Source: an uncultured Desulfobacteraceae bacterium | GTDB taxonomy: Bacteria > Desulfobacterota > Desulfobacteria > Desulfobacterales > UBA2174 | Direction: 5' to 3' | NCBI GenBank assembly: GCA_937982505.1 | Contig: CALJLV010000144.1 | Location: 1-12,549, forward strand | Length of the DNA stretch: 12,549 nucleotides | In this document: one piece after another, positions 7,094 through 12,549 of the stretch | Position numbering within the stretch: the first letter of the stretch is position 1 | How the letters are laid out: each line of letters starts with the position of its first letter | The notes under the pieces: model-generated | Database searches by the model: none | Told to the model about the DNA's origin: nothing | What the model saw: only the letters and a program-made list of their open reading frames with translations | Program-made: the position numbers and the translations under genes

Positions 7094-8725
7094 CACCACA
7101 AAGCGGATATCCAGCCGCCCGGCCGCATGGGCGTCGTCGATGCCGATGGCGTCGGCCATGCCGATGGGCAGCGAGGTGGAGCGGCCCAGGGGCGCCACGA
7201 TCTTTTTCAATTCGGTGTCAAAGGACAGAACCGTGTCCACCAGGCGCTGGGCCACCGCATCCACGTCCAGGCGCCGGTAGAGACGCGGGTCCTGGCTGGT
7301 GATCCCCTTGGGGCACTGGCCGATGTTGCAGATGTTGCAGCGATCCGACTCGCTGCCCACGCACCCGGCGGCGGCCTGCATGATGGACTTGCCCACCTGA
7401 ACCCCGCTGGCCCCCAGCATGATCAGGGCCGCGGCGTTGGCCGCCAGATTTCCCGATTTGCCGATCCCGCCGCCGGCAAAGAGGGGGATTTCGTTTTGCT
7501 GGCCCAGTTCCACCAGGGTCTTGTAACCGTCGCGGATGTTGCTGGCGATGGGATGGCCCATGTGGTCCATGGAAACGTTGTAGGCCGCGCCGGTGCCCCC
7601 ATCCTCGCCGTCGATGGCCAGCCCGGCCGCATAGGGGTTGCGCGTCAGGTTGTTCAGGACCGCCATGGCCGTCGAGGTGCCGGAGATCTTGGGGTAGACC
7701 GGCACCCGAAAGCCCCAGGCCATGGACATGGACAGGATCATTTTGGCCACCGATTCCTCGATGGAATACTGGGTCTGGTGGGTGGGCGGACTGGGCAGGC
7801 TGACGCCCGCCGGCACCCCGCGGATGGCGGCGATGAGCCGGTTGACCTTGTACCACATGAGCAGCCCGCCATCGCCCGGCTTGGCCCCCTGGCCGTACTT
7901 GATCTCGATGGCGCACGGATCTTCCTTCATTTCGGGGATGGCGTGGATGATCTCGTCCCAGCCGAAGTAGCCGCTGGCGATCTGCAGGATCACGTACTTG
8001 AGAAAACGGCTGCGCAAAAGGCGCGGCGGACAGCCTCCCTCGCCGGTGCAGATGCGCACCGGGATGCCCAGTTCCTCGTTGAGATAGGCCACCCCGAGCT
8101 GCAGGGCCTCCCACATGTTGGGCGACAGCGCCCCGAAGCTCATGCCGCCGATGATCAGCGGATAGATCTCGCGCACCGGCGGGATCCAGCCGTTTTCACG
8201 CAAAAACTGGAGGTTCTTTTCCGGAGGCAGGACCCGCCCGAGCAGAGTGCGCAGCTCGAACTCGTGGCGGCCGGCATCCAGGGCCGGGTCGGTGAGCATC
8301 GAGATGCGGGTGAACTTGATCCGGTCGAGAATGGAACCCGGCACGTTGCGCCGCCCGCCGCGGTTGCGCGGCTGTCCGCCGGCGTTGATGTGAAAGCGCA
8401 GCTTGTCGGCCTCATCCGAGTGCACGGGCAGGATGGCGTCGTTGGGGCAGACCAGGGTGCACGTGGCGCAGCCCACGCAGCGGCAGGCCGGATCGGTCTT
8501 CTGGCGGATCCCGTAATAGGTGGCGAAGCTGTTGGCCGGGGGCCGCTGCGGATCCAGGGACGGCACGACACTGCGCTTGCGAAAGACCCCCAGCTCGATG
8601 GCCTGCACCGGGCAGACGGCGGTGCAGCGCCCACAGAGGGTACACTTTTCCCGGTCCCAGACGATCTGCCAGGGCAGGTCCTTGAGGCTCAGGGTGCTGG
8701 GGGTAATGGGTCGGTCTGCGAGCAT
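7091..8725 (-). CDS. Glutamate synthase core subunit (ferredoxin + FMN domain)
   Basis: This 544-residue protein forms the synthase core, where 2-oxoglutarate and ammonia are joined and reduced to glutamate on FMN. Residues 28-93 are a ferredoxin domain with C28-C31-C34-C38 and C83-C86-C89-C93 (plus C81). Residues about 140-510 are the glutamate synthase FMN barrel: IIGGMSFGALS (191-201), EIKYGQGAKPGDGG (274-287), PSPPTHQTQYSIEE, IDGEDGGTGAAY (371-382) and GGGIGKSGNLAANAAALIML. The 3Fe-4S region has C463, C466 and C471 (CNICNIGQCPKG), spaced unlike the C-x5-C-x4-C of E. coli GltB. The frame is open far upstream, but family similarity starts at the ATG at 8725, which follows AGGAG by eight bases. 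It overlaps the amidotransferase gene by 37 nt. It corresponds to the archaeal-type separate GltB2 subunit. A methylglutamate synthase subunit is a less likely alternative. Confidence 0.93.
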   Translation of the reverse strand: MLADRPITPSTLSLKDLPWQIVWDREKCTLCGRCTAVCPVQAIELGVFRKRSVVPSLDPQRPPANSFATYYGIRQKTDPACRCVGCATCTLVCPNDAILPVHSDEADKLRFHINAGGQPRNRGGRRNVPGSILDRIKFTRISMLTDPALDAGRHEFELRTLLGRVLPPEKNLQFLRENGWIPPVREIYPLIIGGMSFGALSPNMWEALQLGVAYLNEELGIPVRICTGEGGCPPRLLRSRFLKYVILQIASGYFGWDEIIHAIPEMKEDPCAIEIKYGQGAKPGDGGLLMWYKVNRLIAAIRGVPAGVSLPSPPTHQTQYSIEESVAKMILSMSMAWGFRVPVYPKISGTSTAMAVLNNLTRNPYAAGLAIDGEDGGTGAAYNVSMDHMGHPIASNIRDGYKTLVELGQQNEIPLFAGGGIGKSGNLAANAAALIMLGASGVQVGKSIMQAAAGCVGSESDRCNICNIGQCPKGITSQDPRLYRRLDVDAVAQRLVDTVLSFDTELKKIVAPLGRSTSLPIGMADAIGIDDAHAAGRLDIRFVV

Positions 8726-9819
8726 GTCCTGATCTCCTGTCGGTCCGGTCCGATAATGACCGTGTCCAGATGCATGGGCTGGAAATCCCGGGCCTTGTCC
8801 CGGTCGGGGATCGCGGCGTCCAAACCGCAAATTTCCGATGAGAAGGCGAAGCGTCCCGGCCGGCCGCCCACCACGCCGGGCCGCAGTTTCTTGCGGTCCT
8901 GGACCATGAAGAGGGAATGGTCGAGCAGGCAGCCGATGACGCAGTTGGGCCCGTCGATGATCAGCGGGCGGCACGAATGCTTGAGGTGCCGGAGCAGGAC
9001 GGCGTCCGGATGGGCGGCGATGGCCGCGTCGTTCAAGGGGGTGATGACGTGCTTGTAGGCCTCCAGACCCAGTTTCAGGGAATGCAGGGTGTAGTGCAGA
9101 ATGTGGGTGAACACCTCCGAGTCGCTCTGGTAGCCGATGTAGCCGTCGAAGCCCCGGGAGGCGAGAAACTCGCGGATGGGCACGAAGGCCGTGTTCTCGC
9201 CGTTGGTCATGGAAGCCAGCCCCTGGATGAAGAACGGGTGGCAGGCGTAGAGGTTGATGGCGTAGTTGGTGTTCTGACGCCCCTGGGCCATGATCACCCG
9301 GGCCCGCAGCTCCTTGCGCTCCAGGCGCAGGTAGCGCGCCACGGTCAACGGATCGCCGATCTCCTTGATCATGATCACGTCGGGCCAGAAGGAAAAAACG
9401 ATCATGTCGCGCTTTTCCTCGCCCATGTGGCGCAGCTGGAGCCGCACCTGGAGCAGGCGGCGCTGGAGCTCCGCGGCGGGCAGCCCGTCCCACTCTTCGG
9501 GGTACTCGTAGGCCCGGATCAGGTAGACGTCGCGCCGCGGCACTCCGGGCGGGACGGCCTTGGGCACCTTGATGGAGAGCTTGTACTTGGTCATGAAGCC
9601 GATATCCATCATGAAGGCGTCCAGCCGTTTGAGCCCGGCGTCGGTGAAGATCCCCGACAGGATCGGCGCGTCCTTGATCTCCTCGAAAGGCCCGCCCAGA
9701 TCGCGCAGGAAGAGCCCCACCCCGCTGCCGTCGTGGCCCTCGCGCATCACGTCGAGGGCCTCGATGGCCACCATGGGCGAGAGGGGATCCTGGCTGGTGA
9801 TGGCAAACAGTCGGCACAT
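8689..9819 (-). CDS. Class II glutamine amidotransferase subunit of split glutamate synthase
   Basis: This 376-residue protein releases ammonia from glutamine for the synthase core. It starts MCRLFAITSQDPLSPM; after removal of Met, C2 becomes the N-terminal nucleophile of class II amidotransferases, which fixes the start. Other family signatures are REGHDGSGVGL near 26-36, GRQNTNYAINLYACHPFF at 180-197 (R181 expected to bind the glutamine carboxylate), TNGENTAF at 205-212 and QSDSEVF at 231-237. It has only the amidotransferase module, unlike the single ~1500-residue bacterial GltB, so it matches the GltB1-type separate subunit. AAGGAG lies nine bases before the ATG. It is the first gene of the run, 357 bp from the methyltransferase gene, with a sigma-54-like promoter in that gap. 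Its 3' end overlaps the next gene by 37 nt, suggesting coupled translation and equal subunit amounts. Confidence 0.9.
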   Translation of the reverse strand: MCRLFAITSQDPLSPMVAIEALDVMREGHDGSGVGLFLRDLGGPFEEIKDAPILSGIFTDAGLKRLDAFMMDIGFMTKYKLSIKVPKAVPPGVPRRDVYLIRAYEYPEEWDGLPAAELQRRLLQVRLQLRHMGEEKRDMIVFSFWPDVIMIKEIGDPLTVARYLRLERKELRARVIMAQGRQNTNYAINLYACHPFFIQGLASMTNGENTAFVPIREFLASRGFDGYIGYQSDSEVFTHILHYTLHSLKLGLEAYKHVITPLNDAAIAAHPDAVLLRHLKHSCRPLIIDGPNCVIGCLLDHSLFMVQDRKKLRPGVVGGRPGRFAFSSEICGLDAAIPDRDKARDFQPMHLDTVIIGPDRQEIRTCSQTDPLPPAP

Positions 9820-9851
9820 GGCGCGCTTCTCCTTGATCGGCGTTGGCGTGA

Positions 9852-9871
9852 ACCGCTCCGTCCGGAGCGGT
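9852..9871. repeat. Perfect palindrome in the glutamate synthase leader
   Basis: ACCGCTCCG (9852-9860) and CGGAGCGGT (9863-9871) are perfect reverse complements around a 2-nt centre. If transcription starts near 9892, this would be a stable hairpin in the 5' leader, ending 18 nt before the Shine-Dalgarno site (9834-9829). No T-run follows, so it is not a plain terminator. It could be an operator or a leader hairpin that tunes translation. Confidence 0.7.
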
Positions 9872-9902
9872 GCCCCTTTTCCATGACGGTTGCGAATCGG
9901 AA

Positions 9903-9917
9903 TGCAACGGTTGTGCC
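9903..9917 (-). promoter_or_regulatory. Sigma-54 (RpoN) promoter match before the glutamate synthase genes
   Basis: On the minus strand the sequence reads GGCAC-AACCG-TTGCA. The invariant GG (9917-9916) and GC (9905-9904) are separated by exactly 10 nt, and the -12 box TTGCA is perfect. The only change in the core is C instead of T before GGCAC. Transcription would start near 9892, leaving a ~73-nt leader to the amidotransferase ATG. Sigma-54 control fits a nitrogen-assimilation operon. GG-N10-GC can occur by chance in GC-rich DNA, but this site falls in the only long gene-free region and in the right direction. Confidence 0.6.
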
Positions 9918-9972
9918 GCCCATCCCGATCGGCTTGGAGACCGATGGTTCCAGAATCCTCGGAGCCCGGCCG

Positions 9973-10000
9973 ATTACCATGATGTAAACAGTTTTGTCAT
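9973..10000 (-). promoter_or_regulatory. Weak sigma-70-like promoter candidate
   Basis: On the minus strand ATGACA (10000-9995, five of six to TTGACA) and GGTAAT (9978-9973, four of six to TATAAT) are 16 nt apart within the AT-rich segment. The match is modest. It could give basal transcription in addition to the sigma-54 site, or be chance. Confidence 0.25.
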
Positions 10001-10042
10001 TAATTTCTTAATCAAATTACAAAAATGTTATGCACGGACCGC

Positions 10043-10092
10043 GAAATCCACCAGTCTTCATGACTGGGAATAACAGGCGGCCGGTGGATTTC
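10043..10092. repeat. Nested inverted repeat upstream of the sigma-54 site
   Basis: The outer arms GAAATCCACC (10043-10052) and GGTGGATTTC (10083-10092) are perfect reverse complements. An inner dyad CCAGTC-N5-GACTGG lies at 10051-10067. The inner dyad, 17 bp with a 5-nt centre, lies about 165 bp upstream of the predicted sigma-54 start, where enhancer-binding activators usually bind. The two structures share two bases, so as RNA or cruciform they compete. It does not match the NtrC consensus well. Alternatives are a mobile REP-like element or an RNA structure. Confidence 0.65.
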
Positions 10093-10176
10093 AGTTTTGC
10101 TTGGATCTGGCCCCCCGCTCGCCCGGGAACCGATCCGCCAGGGCCGCACGGCGCCGCGAGCAGGGTGGCGGCGGGT

Positions 10177-11274
10177 TTACTTGCGGCAAAAGAAATGGAG
10201 GTTGAAGGCGTCCTCCGGGATGGGCGCAACCGTCACCCGGGAAAAGCCGGCTTCCTCCAACAGGGCCGTTGCGCGCTGGCGCCCCCACATCATCCCCAGC
10301 CCCATCCCGCCGTTCACCAACCCCACCGGCATGCAATGCATCAGGCTCACCGTGTAGAGAAAGGGCCCCATGGGATGCTCCAGGTTGGCCGCCAGGCGGC
10401 TGTCGGCGGCGATGTCCACCATGGAAAAGGCCCCATCCGGAGCCAGGAGGGCATGGGCGGCGCGCAGGGCCTCCAGGGGGCGGGTCTGGTCATGGATGGC
10501 ATCGAAGGCGGTGATATAGTCGAACCGCTGGGGCGTCCGGTCCCCGGGGCCCAGACCGGCCACGTCCTGGCAGAGAAATTCGACGTTGGTCAGCCCCAGG
10601 CGCCGGGCCTCCTGTCGACCGCGGGCGAGGCTGTCGGCGCAGATGTCGATCCCCACGAAACGGCTGGCCGGATAGGCTTCGGCCATGAGCAGCAGCGCCA
10701 GCCCTTCCCCGCACCCCAGATCGCAGACCCGGATCCCGGCCTCGAGCCGGGCGACCATCCGCCCGTCGTCCACCGAGGGCAAAAAGCGGGGCACCAGCAT
10801 GCGCCGGTGCTTGGCGTCGGCCAGTTCCGTCATGAAGCGCTGAAACCGCGGATAGCGTTCATAAGGGACGCCGGCCCCGGTGGCAAGGCCCTCGATCACC
10901 GATTCCAGGGCGATGGTCGTCAGCAGCGGAATCTCCTGGGCATAGACCCCCAGATTGGCGCTGCCGGCCCGCCGGGTCAGCAGGTCGGCGTGGGCTGGCG
11001 GCAGGCGGTAGCAGGCCTCACCGGCGTCATCTTCCGTCAAGGCCACCACCTTGCCGGTGGCCATCACCGCCAGCCATTCGCGCACGTAACGGGCGTCAAG
11101 TCCGGCGGCGGCGGCGATGGCGGCACAGGTTTGGGGCCCCTGGAGGCGGTCCATGGCATCGAAAAGACCGGTGCGATAACCGATGGCCAGGGCCAGATTC
11201 AAGGCCCCGGCGTTGAGGATCTCGGTCATGCGCGCGGCAAAGTACTCCCGGGTGCTCTGGCTGCAGTCGTTCAT
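10177..11274 (-). CDS. SAM-dependent methyltransferase with N-terminal winged-helix-like region
   Basis: This is a 365-residue class I methyltransferase of unknown substrate, probably cytosolic. Residues about 15-100 look like the winged-helix/dimerisation region found in Rv2258c-like methyltransferases (LALAIGYRTGLFDAM, then a helical stretch ending YVREWLAVMATGKVV). The SAM-binding fold follows: motif I VCDLGCGEG at 183-191, acidic residue D210 in FVGIDICADS, a motif II-like QDVAG near 236-240, and FDYITAFDAIHD at 251-262. C-terminal residues about 310-335 are glycine- and methionine-rich (GLVNGGMGLGMMWG). AAGGGGG lies four bases before the ATG. It starts 51 nt after the TolC-family gene and may be transcribed with it. 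The sequence does not tell whether the target is a small molecule or a protein. The link to the outer-membrane protein is positional only. Confidence 0.85.
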   Translation of the reverse strand: MNDCSQSTREYFAARMTEILNAGALNLALAIGYRTGLFDAMDRLQGPQTCAAIAAAAGLDARYVREWLAVMATGKVVALTEDDAGEACYRLPPAHADLLTRRAGSANLGVYAQEIPLLTTIALESVIEGLATGAGVPYERYPRFQRFMTELADAKHRRMLVPRFLPSVDDGRMVARLEAGIRVCDLGCGEGLALLLMAEAYPASRFVGIDICADSLARGRQEARRLGLTNVEFLCQDVAGLGPGDRTPQRFDYITAFDAIHDQTRPLEALRAAHALLAPDGAFSMVDIAADSRLAANLEHPMGPFLYTVSLMHCMPVGLVNGGMGLGMMWGRQRATALLEEAGFSRVTVAPIPEDAFNLHFFCRK

Positions 11275-11325
11275 GGAACCCCCTTGAAACCCCGTCGTCG
11301 GTAAAGGTGATGACGCTCCGGACCC

Positions 11326-12549
11326 TCAACGGGCAAAGCGTTCCAGGCTCCGTCCCGTGGCCGTGTCCAGGGTGAAGCGGGCCTGCTGGAGTGCGACCCT
11401 GGCCTGGGCCAGGCGCCCCTGGGCCTGAACCAGGTTGCGCTGGGCCTCGTTGAGGCGCACCAGGGACACCTGGCCCACGGCGTATTCCTTTTCCACCAGG
11501 TCGCGGTGGCGTTGCACCAGCTCCGCGTTGCGCCGCTGCAGCCGAAGCTGCTCGGTCGAGGCCTCGATATCGGCCAGGGCCTGAACGATTTCAGCCGCTA
11601 CGCCCTGGCGGCGGCTTTCCAGCTCCTTGGTCGCCGCGGCCTGGTTCTGGCGGGCTTCGGCCACCCGGGCCTGGTGATACCCCCCGGCGAAAAGAGTGTA
11701 GCTGAGCGACAGGGTCACGCTGTCGCCGAAGTCGTCGCGGCGCAGACGGCCGTCGTTGGCCCGGTCGCCGTCCAGGCTGGCGGCCAGGCGTACCGTGGGC
11801 CAGAAGCCGGAGCGGGCCGCGCCCAGCCCGGCCTCGGCCGCCTGCAGGGCTTCGGCGCGCTGGGTGAGGTCGGGGCGGCGGGCCAGTGCGTAAGCGATCT
11901 CTGCGTCCGCCTCGGGAATCGTCATTTCCGCGGTGGTTTCAGGCGCCAGGGCGGCCGGCACCATTCCGTCGGGAAGTCGGCCTGCGGGAAAGCCAAGCAG
12001 TGCAGCCAGGCCGGCCGTGGCTTCGTGCTGCTGCCGGCGGGCGCTGATCACCTCGGAGCGGGCCGCGTTTACCCCGACCTCGAAGTTGAGCACGTCGCTG
12101 AGCGAACCGGTGCCGACCTCCCGTCGGATCCGGGCCTCTTCCATCAGGCGACCGTTGTAGCCCGCGTCGGCCTCGGCGACGGCCACCGCCTCACGGGCCA
12201 ACTGGACGCCGTGGAAGGCCTCGGAAACGGCCTCGAGGAGCAGGCGCCGGGCTTCGTCGCGGGCGGCGGCCGTTTCTTGGCGGCCGTGGCCCGCCTGGAG
12301 AAGGGCAAACCGCCGGGCAAACCCGTCGAAAACGGTCCAGGAGGCGGTCAGGCGGCTCTCATAGAAGTCCTGCGGATCGGCCAGGGTGGCGCTGGGATCG
12401 AGGACCCGGGCCTGGGCCAGGCGGGTCCGGTAGTCGCTGTCGGCCATCTCGATCCGGGAAAGCCCGGCAGCGGCGTCCAGCCGCGGCCAGTAGGCCGCGC
12501 GGGCCTGGCGCACCCTTGCCGCCGCCGCCTCGACCCGGGCCGCCGCCGC
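11326..12549 (-). CDS. TolC-family outer-membrane efflux protein (partial, N-terminus outside window)
   Basis: The 407 visible residues are the bulk of a TolC-like channel that spans the outer membrane and periplasm and works with an ABC or RND transporter and an adaptor. The two-repeat family structure is visible: the first half contains ASWTVFDGFARRFALLQAG and GTGSLSDVLNFEVGVNAARS, the second contains LSLSYTLFAGGYHQARVAEA and YAVGQVSLVRLNEAQRNL. Long Ala/Glu/Arg/Gln-rich stretches fit the coiled-coil tunnel, and a linker carries LLGFPAGRLP. The frame continues to the window edge (AAAARVEAAAARVRQARAAY), so a GTG at 12513 is not the true start. Some 50-80 residues, including the signal peptide, are missing. 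No transporter or adaptor gene is inside the window, so the exported substrate is unknown. It is followed by the methyltransferase gene after 51 nt. Confidence 0.92.
   Translation of the reverse strand, partial: AAAARVEAAAARVRQARAAYWPRLDAAAGLSRIEMADSDYRTRLAQARVLDPSATLADPQDFYESRLTASWTVFDGFARRFALLQAGHGRQETAAARDEARRLLLEAVSEAFHGVQLAREAVAVAEADAGYNGRLMEEARIRREVGTGSLSDVLNFEVGVNAARSEVISARRQQHEATAGLAALLGFPAGRLPDGMVPAALAPETTAEMTIPEADAEIAYALARRPDLTQRAEALQAAEAGLGAARSGFWPTVRLAASLDGDRANDGRLRRDDFGDSVTLSLSYTLFAGGYHQARVAEARQNQAAATKELESRRQGVAAEIVQALADIEASTEQLRLQRRNAELVQRHRDLVEKEYAVGQVSLVRLNEAQRNLVQAQGRLAQARVALQQARFTLDTATGRSLERFAR

Larger units (their letters stand above)
9820..10176. other. Gene-free control region between methyltransferase and glutamate synthase
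   Basis: No coding frame here looks real. From the methyltransferase end towards the glutamate synthase genes it holds: a GC-rich stretch with separated arms GCTCGC (10117-10122) and GCGAGC (10156-10161), which could be part of a poor terminator but has no T-run; a nested inverted repeat (10043-10092); an AT-rich segment (about 9984-10030) with the dyad ATTAA-N4-TTAAT (9999-10012); a weak sigma-70-like pair; a sigma-54-like promoter; and a leader palindrome. The AT-rich part stands out from the GC-rich surroundings and is typical of a regulatory region. Confidence 0.7.

Noticed and set aside
7004..9058. Long plus-strand open frame (684 codons) antisense to glutamate synthase genes
   Set aside because: It is opposite conserved coding sequence, of biased composition, with no motif. 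The same holds for the plus-strand frames at 5427-7007 and 3420-4685.
8689..9819. N-methylglutamate synthase (MgsA) instead of glutamate synthase amidotransferase
   Set aside because: The following genes include a fused GltD-like reductase, and the protein is longer and of GltB1 type; not fully excluded.
8726..9907. Open N-terminal extension of the glutamate synthase core frame
   Set aside because: It is a shadow of the amidotransferase gene. Family similarity and a good ribosome binding site start at the ATG at 8725.
10100..10176. Intrinsic terminator after the methyltransferase gene
   Set aside because: Arms GCTCGC/GCGAGC are only 6 bp and 33 nt apart, with no T-run on the transcribed strand.
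12511..12513. GTG as the start of the TolC-family gene
   Set aside because: The frame stays open with family-like helical sequence up to the window edge, and a signal peptide would be missing.

Overview
This is a GC-rich bacterial window in which every gene I can support lies on the minus strand. The probable source is an anaerobic Desulfobacterota-like bacterium. I infer this from the iron-sulfur-rich, three-polypeptide glutamate synthase, a sigma-54-type promoter match, a four-helix-bundle (S23-like) gene remnant and short tandem repeats between genes. No rRNA or other taxonomic marker is present, so the lineage stays tentative. There are no tRNA or rRNA genes, CRISPR arrays or transposase genes.

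In transcription order, from high to low coordinates: (1) 12549-11326 is the C-terminal ~407 residues of a TolC-family outer-membrane efflux protein, cut by the window edge. (2) 11274-10177 is a SAM-dependent methyltransferase with an N-terminal winged-helix-like region. (3) 10176-9820 is a 357-bp gene-free control region. It holds a nested inverted repeat, an AT-rich stretch, a GG-N10-GC sigma-54 promoter match and a leader palindrome. (4) 9819-4734 encodes a split glutamate synthase as three tightly coupled genes: a class II glutamine amidotransferase; a ferredoxin plus FMN glutamate synthase core; and a fusion of the GXGXG domain, a GltD-like flavoprotein and a double-cluster ferredoxin. 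(5) 4697-236 is carA then carB, the two subunits of carbamoyl-phosphate synthetase. (6) 122-1 is the start of a frameshifted four-helix-bundle gene, cut by the other window edge.

Functionally, the five-gene run is a nitrogen-assimilation block. Glutamate synthase moves the glutamine amide to 2-oxoglutarate using reductant passed through many Fe-S clusters and flavins. CarA/CarB uses the glutamine amide to make carbamoyl phosphate for pyrimidines and arginine. The only clear promoter region lies before the amidotransferase gene, so all five genes may be one sigma-54 (nitrogen-responsive) operon; this is inference.

The most unusual structure is outside the genes. Two kinds of short tandem repeat fill the junctions around carA and carB. 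Perfectly phased 7-nt units lie just upstream of carA, including its start codon, and just after carB. Six 9-nt units lie between carA and carB.
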